A stretch of DNA of 6,553 nucleotides from Bacillota bacterium (GCA_023460235.1 JAEWRE010000003.1:1-6553); one strand, 5' to 3'. Positions 1 through 5,280 are shown, numbered from the stretch's first letter. Made by a program: numbers and translations. The notes: a model not told the origin generated them from the sequence alone.

Positions 1-90
1 TGTCATGCGACAAATTATCCTTACTTCCGGCTACACTAACGCGGCATTTTATTATCTGATTTATTCTGATTAAGTTCTGATATTGTGTCG
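1..90 (+). repeat. Transposon left end with transposase-site-like repeats
   Basis: The terminal motif TGTCA-TG-CGACAAATTAT occupies 1-18. A related copy, GCGGCATTTTAT, lies at 41-52 and matches GCGACAAATTAT (7-18) at 9 of 12 positions. At 75-90 the plus strand reads TTCTGATATTGTGTCG, close to CGACTGATATTTGTCG at 3415-3430 in the right end. Three TCTGAT hexamers start at 55, 65 and 76, spaced 10 and 11 bp, so they fall on one face of the helix. I infer these are binding sites for the transposase; no experiment is implied. Confidence 0.7.
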
Positions 91-97
91 CTTTTTA

Positions 98-391
98 CTA
101 CACATTTCTATCAGTCTCTTTTTGAAATTCCTTAAATGTTTCCCTGATCCAGTTTTCTTCTTCCCGAATAAATTTAGCTATGTCTGAAGTATCGGCATCC
201 AGTGGTGCCCTTACTATTATCTTTCCATCTGGATATATCCTGATATCCATGTCTCTTCGTTCTGTATATCTGACACAGACTCCTAAGTATGCCCCTTCTG
301 GATTTAGTTTCTCGTATTCTTCTGTAAAATCCGGTATATCCAGCCACGGCCAGTCCTCTATATATCCTGCCATCTTGACCAACATCTCCAT
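98..391 (-). CDS. YgjP/DUF45-like N-terminal domain protein, lacks catalytic half
   Basis: A 97-residue cargo protein encoded leftward near the transposon left end. Residues about 37-90 match the start of the YgjP-like (DUF45, PF01863) metallopeptidase family: a basic RR followed by IRIYPDGKIIVRAPL, then an acidic helix ending in NWIRETF. Family members run to about 230 residues and carry HExxH plus a downstream zinc ligand. Here the frame stops eight bases from the left-end repeats, so the metal site is absent and peptidase activity is not expected. Residues 1-36 (with EDWPWLDIPDF) are not part of the family pattern I know. Starts at codons 3 and 7 are also possible, since no strong ribosome site precedes codon 1. 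A terminator-like hairpin lies 23 bases upstream, so expression may depend on read-through. It may be a remnant or a shortened binding protein with a new role. Confidence 0.7.
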   Translation of the reverse strand: MEMLVKMAGYIEDWPWLDIPDFTEEYEKLNPEGAYLGVCVRYTERRDMDIRIYPDGKIIVRAPLDADTSDIAKFIREEENWIRETFKEFQKETDRNV

Positions 392-403
392 TTCTTTTAT
401 AGT
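375..403 (+). promoter_or_regulatory. Sigma-A promoter for the transposition operon
   Basis: The -35 box is TTGACC (375-380) and the -10 box is TATAGT (398-403), with a 17-bp spacer; each hexamer has 5 of 6 consensus bases. Transcription would start near 410, giving a leader of about 125 nt before the ATG at 535. The promoter overlaps the 5' end of the leftward YgjP-like gene. A second, weaker rightward candidate is TTTACT (548-553)-17-TTTAAT (571-576), which would suit a start at 610. Confidence 0.6.
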
Positions 404-414
404 ATTTCTGTAAC

Positions 415-458
415 AAAAAAAGAGAAGAAACAGCCCCTACCACAGTTCGTTTCTTCTC
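415..458 (-). terminator. Intrinsic terminator of leftward RNA
   Basis: On the minus strand, GAGAAGAAAC (458-449) pairs perfectly with GTTTCTTCTC (431-422) around a 17-nt loop, followed directly by seven Ts (421-415). There is no T run on the plus strand, so it works leftward only. It ends 23 bases before the YgjP-like start codon. It therefore either ends a short RNA that begins at the 535-563 promoter or acts as an attenuator for that gene. Confidence 0.75.
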
Positions 459-528
459 ATCACTCCCGTGTCCCGGATTGGTATGCAGGGTACACGGATC
501 TTCATGCCTTACGGCATTGCACATACAC
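415..528 (-). ncRNA. Predicted antisense RNA over transposition operon leader
   Basis: The leftward promoter at 563-535 and the terminator at 458-415 would produce an RNA of about 114 nt with no convincing open frame. Its predicted structure is three stems. The first is ATGCC-GTAA-GGCAT (517-504), a 5-bp stem closed by a GNRA-type GUAA loop. The second pairs CCGTGT and CCC with GGG and ACACGG (497-466), 9 bp with one bulged base. The third is the terminator stem. The RNA is complementary to nearly the whole leader of the rightward operon (about 410-528). By analogy with IS10 RNA-OUT and plasmid counter-transcribed RNAs, I infer that it lowers expression of the DUF6431/transposase operon. It could instead be a leader controlling the YgjP-like gene. 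Confidence 0.5.
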
Positions 529-534
529 ACTATT

Positions 535-563
535 ATGATAAGAAGATTTTACTCACTTGGCAA
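535..563 (-). promoter_or_regulatory. Leftward sigma-A promoter for the antisense RNA
   Basis: Read on the minus strand, the -35 box is TTGCCA (563-558) and the -10 box is TATCAT (540-535), with a 17-bp spacer; each has 5 of 6 consensus bases. The expected start is near 528. The -10 box coincides with the ATG at 535 proposed for the DUF6431 gene, so the two transcription units overlap head-on. Confidence 0.6.
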
Positions 564-1125
564 GATAAATTTTAATAATTCTTCCGATTTTTATTCGTTT
601 ACTAACTCAATGGCCTCTTTCCGTCCGGAGAAGCAGCGTTGTCCTCATTGCAAATCTACCGGCAACTGTACTTCTCATGCCTCCTATGAACGAAGCCTTG
701 TCTCCTTTGAACATGGCAAGGTTGTTTTTCGCCGGCTGCTCATTCTCCGGGTTATCTGTTCTTCCTGTCAGCATACCCATGCCATTCTTCCGGATGTCAT
801 TATCCCTTATGGCTCCTATTCACTCTCTTTTATTTTACAGCTTATGAAGGAATACTATTTTCATCATCTGACGGTGGAGAGACTTTGTGATCGGTTTTGT
901 CTTTCCATCTCCACCTTTTACCGGCTGAAGCACATCTATCTATCCCACAGACTTCTCTGGTTGGGTATTACATCTGCAGCTAACTATAGTGAATCAGATT
1001 TTCTTCTTTTCCTAATCAGTCAGGACTGCATCTCTGACTTTCTGTCAGCGTTCCATCAGTTCGCTGCCTTTTCTTTCCTGCAACAGAAGCATCGGGCTGC
1101 ACGCTCTCATCTGCCGACCGCCTAA
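535..1125 (+). CDS. DUF6431-family zinc-ribbon/HTH transposon protein
   Basis: A protein of 196 residues if translation starts at ATG 535. It has a four-cysteine zinc ribbon, CPHC at residues 36-39 and CSSC at 75-78, then the conserved stretch HAILPDVIIPYGSYS. A helix-turn-helix-like segment follows at about 112-132 (LTVERLCDRFCLSISTFYRL). From memory this matches DUF6431, found beside DDE transposase and AAA+ ATPase genes in Clostridia. It is the first gene of the transposition operon, 98 bp before the transposase start. The start is uncertain: neither 535 nor the next ATG (610, giving 171 residues) has a clear ribosome site. 535 is preferred because the extra residues resemble the family N-terminus. 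Zinc ribbon plus HTH recalls TniQ/TnsD target selectors, so a DNA-binding role in transposition is inferred. Confidence 0.8.
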   Translation: MIRRFYSLGKINFNNSSDFYSFTNSMASFRPEKQRCPHCKSTGNCTSHASYERSLVSFEHGKVVFRRLLILRVICSSCQHTHAILPDVIIPYGSYSLSFILQLMKEYYFHHLTVERLCDRFCLSISTFYRLKHIYLSHRLLWLGITSAANYSESDFLLFLISQDCISDFLSAFHQFAAFSFLQQKHRAARSHLPTA

Positions 1126-1223
1126 ATCTTTTTTCCCTTTTGCCTTCCACATACTTTGGCAATGGTATCTTAAATTCATCCGGTTTATGCTTATTTCATC
1201 ATAAATTTAAGGAGGATTTATCC

Positions 1224-2492
1224 ATGTCAACAACTATTACACAGCAGAATATCGCCATGGCACAGTTTAAGTTCGCCCTCATTGCTCCCGTAATCCAGGA
1301 GCTTTATCCGGATGCCTCGAAGATGGCTTACTATAAGCGTGTGACCAAAGAACCACTCAAAAAACCGGACGGTACGACCTTCCGATATAATCCCAAGACA
1401 CTTGAAAAATGGGTGTCACAGTACAATCTCGGAGGTATGGATGCCCTTATGCCGAAAGAGCGCTCCGACAAAGGTTCCACCCGGGCTCTTACGGATGAGG
1501 CAATCTCGGAGATCTATCGTCTTCTTGATAAATATCCCCGACTTAATGCAACTCAGGTCCATTCATCCCTGATTCGGGATTCTTTCATTCCTGCCACTGT
1601 CTCCGTAGCTGCTGTCCAGCGTTTTGTTAAGAAGAATGACCTTCGCAGTGCAAGAAACCCTATGATTAAAAATCGCAAAGCATTTGAAGAAGAATTCTTT
1701 GGCGGTATGTTTCAGGCAGATACCTGCTATCTTCCCTATCTGAAGGAAAAAGGAAGTAAAAAACGATGTTATCTTGTCATGATGATTGATGATCACTCCC
1801 GCATGATTGTGGGTGGCCGGATTTTTTATCAGGACAATGCTTATAACCTTCAGAAAGTGTTTAAGGATGCCGTTTCCACCTACGGAATCCCATCAAAACT
1901 CTATGTAGACAATGGATCTCCCTATAAAAATGACCAGTTGTCCTTAATCTGCGGCTCCCTGGGTACCGTGCTACTACATACCCCAGTAAGAGACGGGGCT
2001 AGCAAGGGAAAGGTGGAACGGAACTTTAGAACTCTCAAAGACCGCTGGCTCTATCATCTTGATCTTTCCCAGATACAGTCCCTGGAAGAATTTAATGAGC
2101 TGTTACGCAATTACATAAGACAGCACAACACCACGATCCATTCCTCAACCGGAACTACCCCGATGGACCGATATCTGTCCTCCAATCACAGGATAAAACA
2201 GCCAAAGTCCCTTGACTGGCTAGACGAATGTTTCATGAACCGGATTGAGCGTAAGGTTTATAATGACTCTACCATATCCATCGATGGTACGTATTATGAT
2301 GCTCCCCAGCGTTTTATCGGCTGTAAAGTACAGATCCGCTATCTTCCGGATAAGATGGAACAGTGTTATATCTTCCATGATGGTAAGCATTACCCCCTTG
2401 TCCCTACCGATAAAGTAGCAAACGGTAAGACGAAACGTGACAACCCTATCCAAATTGATTATTCCAGGAAGGACGGTGGTTTGGATGTTTAA
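1224..2492 (+). CDS. DDE transposase, TniA/TnsB-like (rve fold)
   Basis: A 422-residue transposase that would bind the element ends and carry out DNA cleavage and strand transfer. The start at 1224 is set by GGAGG at 1211-1215, eight bases upstream; the longer frame back to 1140 has no such site. The N-terminal part has helix-turn-helix features, including LEKWVSQYNLGGMDAL and PKERSDKGSTR (about 60-85), typical of TniA/Mu-type proteins. The catalytic core has D166 (FQADTCY), D229 (YVDNGS) and E265 (GKVERNF), with exactly 35 residues between the second D and E. A C-terminal Mu-type beta-barrel segment spans about 343-400. No frame damage is visible. The ATPase gene overlaps its last eight bases, as is usual for coupled transposase/ATPase pairs. 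Confidence 0.93.
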   Translation: MSTTITQQNIAMAQFKFALIAPVIQELYPDASKMAYYKRVTKEPLKKPDGTTFRYNPKTLEKWVSQYNLGGMDALMPKERSDKGSTRALTDEAISEIYRLLDKYPRLNATQVHSSLIRDSFIPATVSVAAVQRFVKKNDLRSARNPMIKNRKAFEEEFFGGMFQADTCYLPYLKEKGSKKRCYLVMMIDDHSRMIVGGRIFYQDNAYNLQKVFKDAVSTYGIPSKLYVDNGSPYKNDQLSLICGSLGTVLLHTPVRDGASKGKVERNFRTLKDRWLYHLDLSQIQSLEEFNELLRNYIRQHNTTIHSSTGTTPMDRYLSSNHRIKQPKSLDWLDECFMNRIERKVYNDSTISIDGTYYDAPQRFIGCKVQIRYLPDKMEQCYIFHDGKHYPLVPTDKVANGKTKRDNPIQIDYSRKDGGLDV

Positions 2493-3291
2493 AGCCTACT
2501 ATGGTCTTTCTTGTAATCCGTTTGATAAACATTCCCTCAGGGTAAAAGATCTCTTTGTTTCTGCTGATTTTAAGGAAATGTCAGCAAGGCTTTCCTACCT
2601 TAAGGATATCCGAGGTATTGGGGTATTTACAGCCAATCCCGGCATGGGGAAATCCTTTGCCCTGCGATGTTTCGCAGATTCTCTACCGCAAAACTTGTTT
2701 TATGTAAAATACATATGCCTTTCAACGATATCTGTTGCTGAGTTTTATAAAACCTTCTGTGAGCAGCTGGGGCTTGAAGTAAAAGGCAGTAAGACATCGA
2801 TGTTCCGTGCCATTCAAGAACGGGTTTATTATCTTTATAAAGACAAACGCCAGCCTTTGATTTTGATCATTGATGAGGCTCAATACCTGAATGATGGTAT
2901 TTTCAAGGATCTTAAGATGATTATGAATCATGGGTTTGATTCCCTAAATTGTTTTACCTTAATTCTCTGTGGAGAACTGCGCCTTAACCATCTGCTTGAG
3001 AAACCCATCCATGAGGCCCTCAAACAAAGGATTACGGTTCACTACCATTTCCAAGGGCTGTCTAATCAGGAACTAGGTGATTACATCCGGCATAAGCTAT
3101 CTCTTGCAGGTGGTACAGATGCGCTTCTTGGCGATGGTGTAATTTCGGCTATTCACGGGTTCAGTCAGGGAAATCCCCGACTCATTGATAACCTGATGAC
3201 AGATGCTCTTACCCTTGGTGCTCAGCTAGATCGCAAAGTTCTGGATACCGAAATCATTATGGCTGCTGTAAATAATCAGTCTTTATACTAA
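2485..3291 (+). CDS. AAA+ ATPase, TniB/TnsC/ExeA-like transposition regulator
   Basis: A 268-residue ATPase expected to assemble on target DNA and activate or direct the transposase. Starting at ATG 2485, it begins MFKAYYGLSCNPFDK, the usual opening of ExeA/TniB-type proteins. Walker A is ANPGMGKS at 50-57, with alanine in place of the first glycine. Walker B is LILIIDEAQ at about 125-133. A sensor-like LILCGE follows at 159-164, and QRITVHYHFQGLS at 181-193 is the conserved post-core stretch. The start overlaps the transposase stop by eight bases, and AGGAAGG (2466-2472) lies upstream, indicating translational coupling. The frame is intact. Function beyond transposition, such as target immunity, is inferred from the family. 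Confidence 0.9.
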   Translation: MFKAYYGLSCNPFDKHSLRVKDLFVSADFKEMSARLSYLKDIRGIGVFTANPGMGKSFALRCFADSLPQNLFYVKYICLSTISVAEFYKTFCEQLGLEVKGSKTSMFRAIQERVYYLYKDKRQPLILIIDEAQYLNDGIFKDLKMIMNHGFDSLNCFTLILCGELRLNHLLEKPIHEALKQRITVHYHFQGLSNQELGDYIRHKLSLAGGTDALLGDGVISAIHGFSQGNPRLIDNLMTDALTLGAQLDRKVLDTEIIMAAVNNQSLY

Positions 3292-3331
3292 TTGCTTATC
3301 ATCTTTTATAGGCTGTGGTGCTTGCATCATG

Positions 3332-3374
3332 GCCTTATGAAAATGAACGGTAAACCCATTCATTTTCATAAGGC
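3332..3374. repeat. 16-bp perfect inverted repeat after the ATPase gene
   Basis: GCCTTATGAAAATGAA (3332-3347) is the exact reverse complement of TTCATTTTCATAAGGC (3359-3374), around an 11-nt centre. It starts 41 bases after the ATPase stop and lies before the right-end repeats. No T run follows on either strand, so it is not a standard intrinsic terminator. It could still end or protect the operon mRNA, or be a protein-binding palindrome. Confidence 0.75.
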
Positions 3375-3405
3375 TACGAGAAGCTGTTGTTTTGCTGGTC
3401 CAACC

Positions 3406-3495
3406 GTGTCGTCCCGACTGATATTTGTCGTTATAGGTATCAGGTATGGTAAAGATAAAATGTAGTTTATGCCGACTATAAAGTGTCGTCTGACA
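3406..3495 (-). repeat. Transposon right end with CGACA-type repeats
   Basis: Reading inward on the minus strand, the tip is TGTCAGACGACAC (3495-3483). Two longer copies of one site follow: CGACACTTTATAGTCGGCA (3488-3470) and CGACAAATATCAGTCGGGA (3430-3412), identical at 13 of 19 positions, notably CGACA and AGTCGG. A third core, CGACACGGTTGG, begins at 3411. Spacing between site starts is 58 and 19 bp. The pattern fits multiple transposase-binding sites in a TnsB/TniA-type end. Confidence 0.75.
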
Positions 3496-4115
3496 CCATC
3501 AATCGTCACCTGAATAAAATTAACCTTAAGCTTGTTTAGCAACTGGATTGTATCCCTATTAAGCAAATATCCATTAGTGATAATACCTGCCCCATAGGCA
3601 ACTTCTTTTTTTTCACACAATTCAATAAATCTTGCAGAGAGACTCTCTATCACATCCAAAGCCAATAGAGGCTCTCCGCCATACCATGAAACTGAAAAGC
3701 GGGAAATGGTGCTTAAATTATTCTGAAGCAATTCAACAATTCTGTCCTGCACATCAGCTGACATATAAGCCGGCTTTATCACATCTTTTTCGTAGCAATA
3801 GATGCATCTAAAGTTACAATCTGAAGTGGGGGCAATTGTAAGACCAAAGGATGACGTAGAAAAACGGTTTTGTAACATTCTAAAGCGAATTAAATGCTTT
3901 TCGTTGACATGGTCGTCCAATAAAAAAAAGCCCTTTTTCAAATCATTAATCAAATCCAAATCCTCTATTGTCTTATTATGCTTACAAAACTCCATAAATA
4001 CCTCATATTTATCCTTTTCAATTAAGGCCAATGCATTGGAGAGCGAGTTGTAAGCTATGAATTTATCCTTGTCACTCTCATATGGATAAAAGAAATTATA
4101 ATAAGATGCTTTCAC
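3496..4115 (-). pseudogene. Radical SAM/SPASM-type peptide maturase, 5' half only
   Basis: The N-terminal 207 codons of a radical SAM enzyme cut by the transposon. The start GTG at 4115 is chosen because GGAGG (4128-4124) lies eight bases upstream. Residues 1-90 (YYNFFYPYES, NALALIEKDKY, KKGFFLLDD) form the N-terminal region typical of peptide-modifying members. The iron-sulfur motif is CNFRCIYC, cysteines at 100, 104 and 107, followed by YEKD. The SAM-binding YGGEP lies at 145-149 and the strand motif ITNGYLL at about 179-185. Reading stops making family sense after QVTIDG; the frame then runs 42 codons into the transposon and ends at 3366. The second half of the barrel and the SPASM cysteines, which bind extra clusters in such enzymes, are missing. 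Sactipeptide/ranthipeptide-type maturation is the likely ancestral role; the substrate is unknown. Confidence 0.9.
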
Positions 4116-4145
4116 CTTCTTTTCCTCCCACACAATAAAATTGAT

Positions 4146-4171
4146 ATCATTTTATCTAGATATAAAATGAT
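4146..4171 (-). promoter_or_regulatory. AT-rich hairpin in the leader of the radical SAM gene
   Basis: ATCATTTTAT (4146-4155) is the exact reverse complement of ATAAAATGAT (4162-4171), with a 6-nt centre. It lies 18 bases upstream of the radical SAM GGAGG site. On the minus strand a T-rich stretch (ATTTTATT) follows. It may tune how much of the maturase is made relative to upstream genes, or stabilise a processed 5' end. The role is inferred. Confidence 0.45.
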
Positions 4172-4725
4172 TAATAGATTCTATTTCTTTACCTGAAACC
4201 AGAACATCAATGAGATTTCCTGTTAAATAAAAAAGCAAGATTGCTAGAACACCTCTCTGCCTTCGAAGAAAGACTCACTGCACATAAATAGTTGGCATAG
4301 AACCAACTTGAGACTGACAACCAAATCTGCAATAGTTGAACAACGACTTTTACATGGCGTTATGCCATAATATATGCACTTAAGCGTACAATCTTCTCCA
4401 GCCGAAATTGAATAATCTTCTGAGACATCTCCTAATCCCATATTCAATTTATTTTCTTCTCTCCAATAAACGGGAAAAATCAGTATTAAAACACCAGCCA
4501 ACACTATAATAAATAATTTTCGATTTCCTAACTTATAGCATATTAGGATAGATAACAAGCTTTGCAAAAATAAGCCCGCAATAACCATTATTTACAGTTG
4601 ATGTCTTTGTTCATTGCCCGTCTGCAAGGCAGTCAATTTATTTGCCGAAATCTCAACCAAAAAGTCTCCAAATAAAATCCAACCACAAAGAACTTAAAAT
4701 AATATATCTCTCCTCTCAATTTCAT
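4152..4725 (-). pseudogene. Possible decayed small membrane-protein gene
   Basis: Protein-like stretches in this interval join into one membrane protein only if breaks are allowed. From ATG 4725 the frame gives MKLRGEIYYFKFF. A one-base shift near 4690 enters a frame with hydrophobic LCGWILFGDFLV and then SANKLTALQTGNEQ. A TAA at 4594-4592 separates this from the in-frame 114-codon ORF at 4588. A second shift near 4275 leads to GVLAILLFYLTGNLIDVLV followed by SGKEIESINHF and a stop at 4152. Together this would be about 190 residues with roughly four membrane segments. I recognise no family. Both neighbours are broken, so decay is plausible, but chance frames in AT-rich DNA could also explain it. 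Confidence 0.35.
4244..4588 (-). CDS. Hypothetical 114-residue membrane protein with twin CX3C
   Basis: The longest open frame between the kinase remnant and the radical SAM gene, on the same strand as both. Two hydrophobic segments lie at about 1-18 and 25-42. A polar region then carries C67-X3-C71-X7-C79-X3-C83 and a C-terminal tail. No ribosome site precedes the ATG, and the TAA two codons upstream is in the same frame as more protein-like sequence, so this may be only the central part of a broken gene (see 4152-4725). A cysteine-rich product next to a radical SAM maturase could be its substrate, but membrane segments in a precursor would be unusual. I do not recognise the family. Confidence 0.35.
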   Translation of the reverse strand: MVIAGLFLQSLLSILICYKLGNRKLFIIVLAGVLILIFPVYWREENKLNMGLGDVSEDYSISAGEDCTLKCIYYGITPCKSRCSTIADLVVSLKLVLCQLFMCSESFFEGREVF

Positions 4726-4751
4726 GTAAAATAACCCCATTTGTTAAACAT

Positions 4752-4819
4752 ATTATAATATACCCCATTTCTTTCTTCAATCCTCTTCCGGTAAGCGTGT
4801 ACGCAAAACGGGTATTCGT
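4752..4819 (-). promoter_or_regulatory. Promoter with 21-bp-spaced direct repeats (LytTR-like)
   Basis: On the minus strand, -35 TTGAAG (4780-4775) and -10 TATAAT (4757-4752) are separated by 17 bp. Upstream, ACGAATACCCG (4819-4809) and ACGCTTACCGG (4798-4788) form an 11-bp direct repeat with 8 matches and an exact 21-bp period, ending seven bases before the -35 box. A weak -35 box preceded by direct repeats about two helical turns apart is the layout used by AgrA/ComE-type LytTR response regulators. The adjacent AgrC-like kinase supports that reading. The promoter would drive the small membrane ORF region and the radical SAM gene. Confidence 0.6.
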
Positions 4820-4841
4820 CACTTTACATTATGTTCCTGAT

Positions 4842-4864
4842 AAAAAAAGGCAGATACGCCTCTT
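4842..4864 (-). terminator. Intrinsic terminator after the kinase gene
   Basis: Right at the kinase stop, the minus strand reads AGAGGCG-TATC-TGCCT followed by seven Ts (4848-4842). The stem is short (AGGC/GCCT plus a G-T pair), but the T run and position are typical. It separates the kinase transcript from the next promoter. Confidence 0.6.
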
Positions 4865-5226
4865 ATCTAATCACATTTACAAAAATAATCTCTACTGTAA
4901 ATAATTCATCGATTCTAAATTCAATATTTCCTCCATATTTATGCACGACCTCTTGAATATTTGTTATTCCATTGCCCCGATTGGTGGACTTCGTGGATAA
5001 AATCCTTCCTTTTTCATTCCTGTTAATTCTTTTATATGGATTCGATAATGTGAACACTACATTGCATCCTAGCACTTTTGTTGTGGCACTGACTTGACTG
5101 TCTTTTCCTGATTCTACAGAAGCTTCTAGGGCATTTTTAAAAAGGTTGGAAAACAAAATACACAAGTCAATATCAGAAAGTTTTATATCCGCCGGAAACA
5201 CACCATTCCACTTTAAAGCTGCGCTC
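4863..5226 (-). pseudogene. AgrC-like sensor kinase, C-terminal ATPase fragment
   Basis: The last 120 codons of a GHKL-type histidine kinase of the AgrC/ComD class (HATPase_c_5-like). The fragment starts ALKWNGVFPADIK. The N-box is DLCILFSNLFKNALEAS, then LSNPY, then a glycine-rich STKSTNRGNGITNIQEVV with KYGGNIEF. The stop is at 4865-4863. Reading upstream, family sequence ends exactly where the IS3 element begins: a TAG forms at the junction (4228 codon position 5228-5226) from host and IS bases. The membrane sensor and the histidine region should lie right of the window. Such kinases sense peptide signals and phosphorylate a LytTR response regulator. A GTG at 5201 could restart translation, but the product would lack the sensor and phosphorylation site. 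Confidence 0.85.
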
Positions 5227-5280
5227 TATAATGGTTCAATTGTCAAGACACCATTTTCAATATTTATAATGAACCAGATA
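5227..5280 (+). repeat. IS3 element left terminal inverted repeat
   Basis: Reads TATAATGGT (5227-5235), then after nine bases AAGACAC (5245-5251), then ATAATGAA and GATA (to 5280). The same blocks in the same order occur at the right end read inward, with one-base length differences between blocks. The similarity is imperfect but spans about 55 bp. Confidence 0.8.

Larger units (their letters stand above)
1..3495. mobile_element. TniA/TniB-like transposon with DUF6431 protein, complete
   Basis: The left end begins TGTCATGCGACAAATTAT. The right end, read inward on the minus strand from 3495, begins TGTCAGACGACACTTTAT. The two match at TGTCA, CGACA and TTAT. Between them lie a rightward transposition operon (DUF6431 protein, DDE transposase, AAA+ ATPase) and one leftward cargo gene. 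The right boundary is confirmed independently: a radical SAM reading frame is normal up to 3496 and turns into unrelated sequence at 3495. The predicted 5-bp target duplication is CCATC at 3496-3500; its partner would lie before base 1 and cannot be seen. Ends starting TGT with repeated sub-terminal sites are typical of TnsB/TniA-type transposons. No TniQ, resolvase or further cargo is present. The exact family name is not assigned. Confidence 0.85.

Noticed and set aside
180..413. Rightward 77-codon frame opposite the YgjP-like gene
   Set aside because: Shadow of the real gene on the other strand; low-complexity serine/isoleucine content and no ribosome site.
174..530. Leftward 118-codon frame across the YgjP-like gene and the leader region
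   Set aside because: It overlaps the family-matching 98-391 gene in another frame, crosses the terminator and antisense RNA, and has no recognisable protein features.
1140..1223. 28-residue N-terminal extension of the transposase
   Set aside because: The GGAGG site at 1211-1215 places the start at 1224; the extension does not resemble transposase sequence.
2437..2484. 16-residue extension of the ATPase upstream of 2485
   Set aside because: It lies inside the transposase gene, while MFKAYYGL is the usual ATPase N-terminus and has a coupled ribosome site.
1563..2931. Leftward frames (1563-1796, 2220-2453, 2722-2931) opposite the transposase and ATPase genes
   Set aside because: Antisense shadows of well-supported genes with no family features.
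3802..4053. Rightward 83-codon frame opposite the radical SAM gene
   Set aside because: Antisense shadow; the opposite strand encodes the clear CX3CX2C enzyme.
4633..4725. 30-codon leftward ORF just downstream of the LytTR-like promoter, as a signal peptide precursor
   Set aside because: It has no cysteine, no AgrD-like tail and a weak ribosome site; it fits better as the start of the broken membrane-protein region.
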